Position numbers and translations under genes: made by a program
Shown: positions 5,980-11,454 of the stretch, one piece after another
Layout of the letters: every line of letters starts with the position of its first letter
How positions within the stretch are numbered: position 1 is the first letter of the stretch
The notes under the pieces: generated by a model
Told to the model about the DNA's origin: nothing
Databases searched by the model: none
What the model saw: only the letters and a program-made list of their open reading frames with translations
NCBI GenBank assembly: GCA_947178465.1
Contig: CAMWYL010000072.1
Span: 1 to 11,454, forward strand
Direction: 5' to 3'
Source: an uncultured Lachnospiraceae bacterium
GTDB taxonomy: Bacteria; Bacillota; Clostridia; Lachnospirales; Lachnospiraceae
Length of the DNA stretch: 11,454 bases

Positions 5980-6747
5980 TCAGGCCGTTGTCTGCGGCGG
6001 GAGCAAAGGCAACATTACCTCGGTAGCAAATACGTTGTTTTCCGTCTGTCTGTTCACATAACCGTTATATTTGGATACGATACGGTCAATGCTGATCAAC
6101 CCAAAGCCGTGAACCTTTTCCGAGCTCCCACTGCTCTCCTTGGTTGTTCGAAAAATTCCGGCTGTTTTCTGCGCTCGTCCAACCATGGAATTAGTCACAC
6201 AGATATACAGCTGCTTCTTGACAATGTCAATATAAATGCGGATAAAACGCTGTTCTTCTTTGGGGACCTGCATACACGCCTCAATTGCATTGTCGAGCAG
6301 ATTTCCAAGCAACACGGACAAATCGACGCCGGAAACGGATATGTCCTGTGGCACAATGGCTGTTGCCGACACGGTAATTCCTCTTTCACGAATCAGCGTG
6401 AGCTTGCTGTTGAGAATGGCGTCTACCATGACATTTCCTGTCCTGAGCATCGTATCCACCGCACTCAGGTCCTCCTCCAGCATATCCATATATTTCTTCA
6501 CTTCATCATACTGCTCAAGCTCCATATAGGCCTTGAGCGTCTGGATATGATTATGATAATCGTGTCGCCAGCCTCGCATCTTCCGATACATGATGTCGAC
6601 TTCGTCATAATGGCAATTCACCAGTTCATTTTGAAAACGGCTGATTTTTCGGCTGACATACCGGGGCAGGACAATCAACCATGCGGCTAAATTAGCAGCA
6701 ATCAGAATCACTATAGCTGCAATGACCATATAGATGATTTCCCTCAT
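5980..6747 (-). CDS. Short GHKL (HPK10/AgrC-like) sensor histidine kinase
   Basis: 255 aa with one N-terminal membrane helix (about 4-27) and then directly the catalytic region. The H-box is RHDYHNHIQ with H62 as the predicted phosphorylated residue, the form typical of LytTR-partnered kinases. The N-box is NLLDNAIEA (149-157) and the G-box contains HGFGL (213-217). Family members usually have five to seven membrane helices before the kinase and exceed 400 aa, so this one has essentially no sensor domain. The product should sit at the inner face of the membrane and phosphorylate the response regulator encoded 20 bases upstream. The start at 6747 has only a weak AGGG; the in-frame ATG six codons later has GAGGGA before it, and either could be used. 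It lies between the regulator and the lipoprotein genes in one operon. Confidence 0.88.
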   Translation of the reverse strand: MREIIYMVIAAIVILIAANLAAWLIVLPRYVSRKISRFQNELVNCHYDEVDIMYRKMRGWRHDYHNHIQTLKAYMELEQYDEVKKYMDMLEEDLSAVDTMLRTGNVMVDAILNSKLTLIRERGITVSATAIVPQDISVSGVDLSVLLGNLLDNAIEACMQVPKEEQRFIRIYIDIVKKQLYICVTNSMVGRAQKTAGIFRTTKESSGSSEKVHGFGLISIDRIVSKYNGYVNRQTENNVFATEVMLPLLPPQTTA

Positions 6748-6767
6748 TGGAACGCCCTGCCTTTCTT

Positions 6768-7487
6768 TCAGATTTTTACATGTCTGCTGATAAACGCTTC
6801 ATTTACCGCCTTAAATAACTGCCTGCTGGCGGGAAGCCTGGTTCCATTATCCAATATCAGCTCGTTTTTTGCAATAGCGGAGATATGCTGCAAATTTACA
6901 ATATACGAACGATGGCAGCGCATAAACACGCCCGTCGGCTCCTGCTCCCGGGTCAAATACTGCTCTATCGCCGTAATACTCTGTTTCAACTCATAGCTCT
7001 CGTCCTCTGTATATAAAATGCATTGATGCGCGCTGGCCTCCACATACCAGATTTTCGATTCCGGAAGGGATACTGTGGCATCGCCGATTTTGAACAAAAA
7101 ACGCTTTTCGGTCTTTGCATTGCTCTGTAAGCGGTCAAGTACCTGAAACAGTTTGTCCGTGCTGACGGGCTTCATCAGGTAATGGAGCGCCGAAACCTCA
7201 TAGCCCTGCGACATATATTGGTCATACCCTGTCACAAACAGAATGGGAACCGTCTCATCCGTCCTGCGGATTTCCTGCGCAAGCTCCATTCCGTTTATTT
7301 TGTGCATCTCGATATCAAGGATTAACAGGTCAAACGCCTTGTCCTCCTCCCATGCAAACAACAGACTCTCTCCGTCAGGAAACGTGACAAGCTCCATCGG
7401 GATTCCCCGCAGGTGGCCCCATTCCCGTAAATATTTTGCCATCAGCTGCTGCTGTGCTGTTTCATCATCACAAATTGCCACTCTCAT
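6768..7487 (-). CDS. LytTR-family response regulator (AgrA/ComE-like)
   Basis: 239 aa in two domains. The receiver (about 1-120) has the acidic pair D7/D8, phospho-acceptor D58 in LLILDIEM, T86 and K106 (MKP), so all phosphorylation residues are present. The LytTR DNA-binding domain (about 130-239) shows the family pattern of strands with a VEASAHQCILYT segment, FMRCHRSYIVNL and the terminal helix. LytTR regulators bind pairs of short direct repeats and usually control their own operon plus secreted peptides, cell-surface or bacteriocin genes. It is the first gene of the operon, preceded by a consensus sigma-A promoter and a 100-base leader with a possible LytTR half-site. The ribosome binding site is weak (AAGGCAAGG). 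No autoinducing peptide gene is visible nearby. Confidence 0.92.
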   Translation of the reverse strand: MRVAICDDETAQQQLMAKYLREWGHLRGIPMELVTFPDGESLLFAWEEDKAFDLLILDIEMHKINGMELAQEIRRTDETVPILFVTGYDQYMSQGYEVSALHYLMKPVSTDKLFQVLDRLQSNAKTEKRFLFKIGDATVSLPESKIWYVEASAHQCILYTEDESYELKQSITAIEQYLTREQEPTGVFMRCHRSYIVNLQHISAIAKNELILDNGTRLPASRQLFKAVNEAFISRHVKI

Positions 7488-7516
7488 ATTCGCTGCCTTG
7501 CCTTTCCAATATCGCC

Positions 7517-7525
7517 CTAAACGTT
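7517..7525 (-). promoter_or_regulatory. Possible LytTR/AgrA-type half-site in the operon leader
   Basis: Minus-strand AACGTTTAG fits the published AgrA-type 9-mer consensus [TA][AC][CA]GTTN[AG][TG] at every position. A weaker GGCGTTTTT lies 42 bases upstream. Functional sites usually come in pairs spaced about two helical turns apart, and no good second copy is seen at that spacing. The site also lies downstream of the predicted transcript start. Confidence 0.25.
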
Positions 7526-7595
7526 CCTATACCTTCGGCAATGAAATATCTCGTAATGAAAAACGCCTTTACCGGTTTCCTAATGCCACGAATAA

Positions 7596-7624
7596 ATTAT
7601 AAGCTCAAGCGGCCATAAGGTCAA
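7596..7624 (-). promoter_or_regulatory. Sigma-A promoter of the response regulator-kinase-lipoprotein operon
   Basis: Minus-strand TTGACC (7619-7624), a 17-base spacer and TATAAT (7596-7601): five of six and six of six consensus matches at ideal spacing. It lies just past the DUF2461 stop codon and predicts a start near 7588 with a leader of about 100 bases. Confidence 0.82.
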
Positions 7625-7645
7625 TAAGCTCCTTTATACAAAGCC

Positions 7646-8266
7646 TTATGCTATGAACCATCCGTAAAGCGGTGCCAATTTCAAAAAAGTGTCCTTCGAT
7701 ATTTGTTCCAGGTTCTCCCAATCATCCGATCGGACGATTTTCTGAAAATAAATATTTCTGTAATTGTAAATTTCTTCTAATAATCCCTCGTAATTCGATT
7801 CAAATTTTCTCTTATATGATTCCCCTATGATTTGTATCTCCTTATCTGTCCGTATCTTTTCTATCATATCGGAAAATTCTTGGGGATTATTATCAATTTT
7901 CATTCTCAAATTTCGCATCTGTGCCGGGGTCGCAGAATAATATCCCATACCTATTCTGATTCCATAGGATGAAAACTCGATGAAAAAGGCAGGAGCAGGA
8001 GTTGCGTTTGATTGAAAGGTTATCCATAATTCCTCTTTTAAATACGGCTTATGTCCAAATCTTTGGTCATTATAAGGTCTTGAAATACTTTTTTCAGGAG
8101 CGATATCTATGGCTGCTGTCTTCCGCAATTCGTTTCCCACCTCAAAATACATCTCATTTAGAACCACACGTATTTCTCTAAAAAGCTCTTTCCGCTGCAT
8201 ATACCACTCTCTGGAATTATTTTTTTGAACCTTCCTTAAAACATCTGCTATATCAGCACATTTCAT
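7646..8266 (-). CDS. DUF2461 (TIGR02453-type) domain protein
   Basis: 206 aa, about the usual length for this family. The order of conserved features fits: N-terminal VLRKVQKNNSREWYMQRKEL (the family N-N-x-R-E-W motif), a central SRPYNDQRFGHKPYLKEEL (the R-D-x-R-F-x-x-x-K-x-P-Y-K motif), then FFIEFSSYGIRIGMGYY, matching the aromatic-glycine strand pair. No biochemical function is established for the family; it is predicted to be cytosolic. The ATG at 8266 follows AAGGA at about 8 bases and GGAGG slightly further out. A -10 (TATAAT, 8298-8303) between the helicase terminator and this gene suggests its own transcription unit. No clear terminator follows it; the operon promoter for the two-component system begins 22 bases past the stop, so some read-through is possible. 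Confidence 0.85.
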   Translation of the reverse strand: MKCADIADVLRKVQKNNSREWYMQRKELFREIRVVLNEMYFEVGNELRKTAAIDIAPEKSISRPYNDQRFGHKPYLKEELWITFQSNATPAPAFFIEFSSYGIRIGMGYYSATPAQMRNLRMKIDNNPQEFSDMIEKIRTDKEIQIIGESYKRKFESNYEGLLEEIYNYRNIYFQKIVRSDDWENLEQISKDTFLKLAPLYGWFIA

Positions 8267-8297
8267 AGGACTTCCTTATCCTCCATGTCGCAATCAG

Positions 8298-8303
8298 ATT
8301 ATA
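8298..8303 (-). promoter_or_regulatory. Candidate -10 element for the DUF2461 gene
   Basis: Perfect TATAAT on the minus strand, 32 bases before the start codon. A TTGATA upstream is about 21 bases away, too far for a standard -35, so the promoter is tentative. Confidence 0.4.
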
Positions 8304-8330
8304 CTGTTTTGAACACTGATTATATATCAA

Positions 8331-8357
8331 AGAAGAACGCCACTTCGGCGTTCTTCT
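8331..8357 (-). terminator. Intrinsic terminator of the DEAD-box helicase gene
   Basis: Perfect 11-bp stem (AGAAGAACGCC with GGCGTTCTTCT) around a 5-base loop, 49 bases past the helicase stop. On the minus strand the stem's distal arm ends in TTCTTCT followed by TTG, a short U-rich tail. Confidence 0.8.
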
Positions 8358-8405
8358 AAAAACCAAGCAGGTCTCAGGCAGTGTTTTTTATCGCCTTAGA
8401 GCTGC

Positions 8406-10016
8406 TTAGTTTTTTGCGTTCGCAGGCTCAATATTAATTGCTTTGCCTTTAATTTTTACATTTTTCATTGCTTTTAATACATCCCTGGCATTTTCCTTAG
8501 GCACCTCAACGAAGGTATATTTATCATACAAATCAATCGCCCCTACCAGATTGCCCGAAATATTCGCCTCACCCGCAATCGCGCCAAGGATATCCTTGGG
8601 CTTTACCTTCTGCGCTTTTCCGATATTGATGAACAAACGCACCATGCCCTCTTCGGCTCCCGTGTTGTCAAAATCAAAATCAGAATCCGTATCGCTGCTC
8701 CCGGTCGTCTCATTGAGCTGTCCCATATACATTTTCAGAAAAGCCGCAGCAATATCCATTGCCGTATAGTCGGACTCGTTGACCTGACGCTCTATCGTAT
8801 TGATCATGGACGTTAAATCCTCTTCCTCAATGATATTTCCGATTTTTTCCATGACCTTCTCAATCTTCATGTGGTTCACATCATTTAAAGAAGGAACGGG
8901 CAACGCATAGATTTTGGTCTTTGCATAGCGCATGATATCCTTGAGCTTGTAGACTTCCTTGCCTTTCACAAAGGTAAAGGAGCGGCCGGTTCGCCCCGCA
9001 CGGCCGGTTCGTCCGATTCGATGCACATAATACTCGTCATCCTGCGGTATGTCAAAATTAAAGACTGCCTCCACATCATCCACGTCGATTCCGCGCGCTG
9101 CTACATCTGTTGCGATCAGAATATCCGTCTTGCCATTCCGGAAGCTCTTCATCACACGGTCGCGCTGCGCCTGACTCATATCACCGTGCAGCCCCTCCGC
9201 AAAATATCCGCGCCCCTTTAATACCTCTGTCAGATCGTCCACCATCTTTTTGGTGTTACAGAATACCAAAGACAGCTTCGGCTCATAGAAGTCGAACAGC
9301 CGCGTCAGCACTTCCACCTTATCCTTGCGCTTCACGTCAAGGTAGTACTGCTCGATCTTCGGTACCGTCAGCTCCTTCTTGACGACCTTGATCATCTTCG
9401 CGTCCGGCTTCTGGTAATTCTTGGTAATCTCAAGAATAGGATTCGGCATGGTCGCGGAGAACAAAATAGTCTGGCGCTCCTCATTTGGAATATACTCCAA
9501 CACCGTCTCGATATCCTCACGGAAGCCCATGTTCAACATTTCGTCCGCCTCATCCAGCACAATGGTATCCACATGGTCGCAACGAATTGTCTTTCTGCGC
9601 AGGTGGTCCATCACACGCCCCGGCGTCCCGATAATAATCTGCGTACCCTTCAGCGCACGAATCTGCTTGATGATATCCTGTCCGCCGTATATCGGAAGCA
9701 CCTTTACGCCATGCATATATTTTGCAAGCTTGCGGATTTCCTCCGCCGCCTGTACCGCAAGCTCCCTTGTCGGACAGAGCACCAGCACCTGCGGATGCTT
9801 TACATCCTTCCGACGATTGACCTTTTCCAATATGGGAATACCGAACGCGGCGGTTTTTCCCGTTCCGGTCTGCGCCTGCCCGATGATATCATAGCCCTCC
9901 ATCGCAACAGGTATCGCCTGTGCCTGAATCGGGGATGTCTCCTCAAAGCCCATCTCCCTCACGCCGCGCAATATTTCGTTACATAGGTTCAGTTCATCAA
10001 ATTTTATTGTCTTCAT
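8406..10016 (-). CDS. deaD: DEAD-box ATP-dependent RNA helicase with DbpA-type RNA-binding tail
   Basis: 536 aa from ATG 10016. The frame is open to 10070, but AAAGGA lies just before 10016, while the upstream ATG falls inside a hairpin without a ribosome binding site. All helicase motifs are present: Q motif around residues 23-36, motif I AQTGTGKT (48-55), Ia PTREL (82-86), Ib TPGR, II DEAD (155-158), III SAT (187-189), V with TDVAARGID, and VI HRIGRTGRAG (332-341). After a linker with an acidic patch (about 441-457) comes a DbpA/CsdA-type RNA-binding domain (about 457-530) containing RLFINIGKAQK and a final strand AINIEPA. Such enzymes unwind short RNA duplexes in ribosome assembly and mRNA turnover, often under cold stress. 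The DeaD name is by architecture; a DbpA/YxiN-like role is possible. It sits downstream of ftsH on the same strand but appears to have its own promoter. Confidence 0.93.
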   Translation of the reverse strand: MKTIKFDELNLCNEILRGVREMGFEETSPIQAQAIPVAMEGYDIIGQAQTGTGKTAAFGIPILEKVNRRKDVKHPQVLVLCPTRELAVQAAEEIRKLAKYMHGVKVLPIYGGQDIIKQIRALKGTQIIIGTPGRVMDHLRRKTIRCDHVDTIVLDEADEMLNMGFREDIETVLEYIPNEERQTILFSATMPNPILEITKNYQKPDAKMIKVVKKELTVPKIEQYYLDVKRKDKVEVLTRLFDFYEPKLSLVFCNTKKMVDDLTEVLKGRGYFAEGLHGDMSQAQRDRVMKSFRNGKTDILIATDVAARGIDVDDVEAVFNFDIPQDDEYYVHRIGRTGRAGRTGRSFTFVKGKEVYKLKDIMRYAKTKIYALPVPSLNDVNHMKIEKVMEKIGNIIEEEDLTSMINTIERQVNESDYTAMDIAAAFLKMYMGQLNETTGSSDTDSDFDFDNTGAEEGMVRLFINIGKAQKVKPKDILGAIAGEANISGNLVGAIDLYDKYTFVEVPKENARDVLKAMKNVKIKGKAINIEPANAKN

Positions 10017-10021
10017 CCTTT

Positions 10022-10028
10022 TCCTTTC
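10022..10028 (-). promoter_or_regulatory. Ribosome binding site deciding the helicase start
   Basis: Minus-strand GAAAGGA lies 5 bases before ATG 10014-10016 and supports the 536-aa start over the in-frame ATG at 10070. Confidence 0.75.
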
Positions 10029-10055
10029 TGTGCCCTTGGATACACCCCTGCGCAT

Positions 10056-10087
10056 AAAAGAGACAGCCATTACATGCTGTCTCTTTT
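10056..10087. terminator. Terminator-like hairpin in the leader of the helicase gene
   Basis: A perfect 12-bp stem (AAAAGAGACAGC with GCTGTCTCTTTT) around an 8-base loop. On the minus strand it ends in four U residues, on the plus strand in five. It lies between ftsH (stop 10241) and the helicase start (10016), but also downstream of the candidate helicase promoter at 10155-10163. It may terminate ftsH transcripts, attenuate the helicase, or both. Confidence 0.7.
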
Positions 10088-10154
10088 TGAGAAGGTATTT
10101 CTTCTTATGGGATATAGCAAAAAACTATATAATATATTGGGGGTTACAATTACC

Positions 10155-10163
10155 ATTATAGCA
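10155..10163 (-). promoter_or_regulatory. Extended -10 promoter for the DEAD-box helicase gene
   Basis: Minus-strand TGCTATAAT is a perfect extended -10 (TGNTATAAT), which can work with little -35; only a weak TGGATT is seen upstream. It gives a start near 10148 and a leader of about 130 bases holding the hairpin. Confidence 0.6.
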
Positions 10164-10240
10164 TAGCCCTACAGAAAATCCATTCGAACATTCTACAAAT
10201 TTTACAATATTCGCTGTTGCTTTTTGTATATTTTTGCCAA

Positions 10241-11454
10241 TTATTCTTTTTTCTCAAACAGAGCCTCAAACTCTTCCCTGCCGATTTTCTCCTTCTCAAG
10301 CAGCAGCTTTGCGCATGCGTGCAGGACATCCTCCTGCTCCATGATGATTTCCTTTGCCTTGCGGTAGCAATCGTCAATGATTGCCTTGACTTCAATGTCA
10401 ATCTCACCGGAAATCGCCTCAGAGTGGTTCTTCGCATGTGCAAGATCGCGTCCGATAAAAACCTCGTTATCGTCCTCGTCATAGTTGATCACGCCGATAT
10501 TGTCTGAGAAGCCGTAGCGTGTCACCATCGCCCTTGCCACCTTGGTCGCCTTCTTAATATCGCTGGAGGCGCCTGTCGTCACATCGTCAAAGATAATCTC
10601 CTCCGCAATCCGTCCGCCGAGAGAGACCATGATATCCTGAAGCATCTTCCCTTTGGTGTTAAACATGTCATCCCGCTCCGGCAACGGCATTGTGTAACCG
10701 GCCGCACCAAGTCCTGTCGGAATAATGGAAACGGTATATACCGGACCTACATCGGGCAACACATGAAACAGTATCGCATGACCCGCTTCGTGATAGGCCG
10801 TGATTCGCTTTTCCTTATCGGAGATAATGCGACTCTTCTTCTCGGTACCGATTCCGACTTTTATAAACGCCTTGCGGATATCCTCCTGCACAATGTAGGC
10901 ACGGTTCTCTTTTGCCGCATGAATTGCCGACTCGTTCAGCAGATTCTCCAAATCCGCTCCGGTAAAGCCTGCCGTTGTCTGCGCAACCTGCTTCAGGTCC
11001 ACATCCTCCGAAAGAGGCTTATTCTTTGCGTGTACATTAAGGATTTCCTCTCGGCCTCCCACATCAGGAGGGGCAACGCTGATTTTTCTGTCAAAACGTC
11101 CCGGACGCAGAATCGCGGGATCGAGAATGTCCACACGGTTTGTCGCCGCCATCACGATAATGCCCTCGTTCGTACCAAAGCCATCCATCTCCACAAGCAA
11201 TTGGTTCAGTGTCTGCTCGCGCTCGTCGTGACCGCCGCCCATACCGGTGCCGCGTCGTCTCGCAACCGCGTCAATCTCATCAATAAATACAATACAGGGT
11301 GCGTTCTTCTTGGCGTCCGCAAACAAATCACGCACACGCGAAGCACCGACACCGACAAACATCTCCACAAAATCCGAACCGGATATGGAGAAAAACGGCA
11401 CATGCGCCTCTCCGGCAATTGCCTTCGCAAGCAACGTCTTACCGGTACCGGGAG
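10241..11454 (-). CDS. ftsH: ATP-dependent zinc metalloprotease FtsH, N-terminus beyond the window
   Basis: The frame is open to the right edge, so the membrane-anchoring N-terminus is outside the window. The visible part begins in the Walker A motif (PGTGKTLLAKA). It then shows the pore loop (DFVEMFVGVGASRVRDLF), Walker B (CIVFIDEID), the second region of homology (ATNRVDILDPAILRPGRFDRK) and the zinc-protease site HEAGH (about residues 221-225 of the visible part), with a later SSDIKKAT segment carrying the expected third-ligand aspartate. FtsH is a hexameric membrane AAA+ protease that removes misassembled membrane proteins and unstable regulators. The C-terminus is short, ending FEALFEKKE. 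There is no sign of damage. It is the first of the core genes on this strand; a hairpin 150 bases past its stop probably ends the transcript. Confidence 0.97.
   Translation of the reverse strand, partial: PGTGKTLLAKAIAGEAHVPFFSISGSDFVEMFVGVGASRVRDLFADAKKNAPCIVFIDEIDAVARRRGTGMGGGHDEREQTLNQLLVEMDGFGTNEGIIVMAATNRVDILDPAILRPGRFDRKISVAPPDVGGREEILNVHAKNKPLSEDVDLKQVAQTTAGFTGADLENLLNESAIHAAKENRAYIVQEDIRKAFIKVGIGTEKKSRIISDKEKRITAYHEAGHAILFHVLPDVGPVYTVSIIPTGLGAAGYTMPLPERDDMFNTKGKMLQDIMVSLGGRIAEEIIFDDVTTGASSDIKKATKVARAMVTRYGFSDNIGVINYDEDDNEVFIGRDLAHAKNHSEAISGEIDIEVKAIIDDCYRKAKEIIMEQEDVLHACAKLLLEKEKIGREEFEALFEKKE

Noticed and set aside
5450..6690. Long plus-strand frames opposite the lipoprotein and kinase genes (203 and 193 codons)
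   Set aside because: They are antisense to genes with clear motifs and carry no start signals; a shadow of the coding strand explains them.
9421..9986. Plus-strand frames of 157 and 137 codons opposite the helicase
   Set aside because: Antisense to a strongly conserved helicase domain with all motifs on the other strand.
10017..10070. Eighteen-residue N-terminal extension of the helicase
   Set aside because: The upstream ATG lies in the hairpin loop region without a ribosome binding site, the residues do not resemble helicase N-termini, and a good site precedes the ATG at 10016.
1..11454. CRISPR array, tRNA, rRNA or phage structural genes
   Set aside because: No regularly spaced repeats, no cloverleaf-like sequence and no phage genes were seen on either strand.

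Overview
The window looks like a low-GC Firmicute chromosome, most likely class Clostridia and plausibly Lachnospiraceae. This is inferred from the gene families (FtsH, a DEAD-box helicase with a DbpA-type tail, a GHKL/LytTR two-component pair, an AraC-GyrI regulator, DUF2461), the strong Shine-Dalgarno sequences and the sigma-A-like promoters. Species cannot be named from the sequence. Almost every intact gene is on the minus strand; the exceptions are one small plus-strand gene (3578-3979) and a plus-strand ruin at the left edge.

Left zone (1-1000) is a graveyard. A plus-strand reading frame enters from the left edge and carries three stops and a frameshift. Facing it is a 17-codon remnant of the 3' end of tuf (EF-Tu), with a hairpin that looks like the tuf terminator. 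Next comes a minus-strand remnant of an AlbA_2/RecG-like ATP-binding protein with a stop and a frameshift. Between 991 and 2748 sit two intact minus-strand genes: a VOC/PhnB-like protein and an unusual fusion of a GNAT acetyltransferase with an aminoglycoside-type nucleotidyltransferase.

Middle zone (2980-4972) is again accessory. It holds a small membrane ORF, a frameshifted coiled-coil remnant, an orphan Imm1-like immunity protein on the plus strand, and an AraC-GyrI regulator split by what looks like a 10-nt deletion.

Right zone (5120-11454) is in good order. A three-gene operon runs leftward from a consensus promoter (TTGACC-N17-TATAAT): a LytTR response regulator, a very short GHKL histidine kinase with one membrane helix and no sensor domain, and a lipoprotein. 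A DUF2461 gene, a DEAD-box RNA helicase with a leader hairpin between promoter and ribosome binding site, and the 3' two-thirds of ftsH follow. The ftsH gene runs off the right edge.

The signalling operon is the best candidate for an under-described system: a sensor-less kinase and regulator co-transcribed with a surface lipoprotein of no recognised family. I found no CRISPR array, tRNA, rRNA, complete insertion sequence or recombinase gene.
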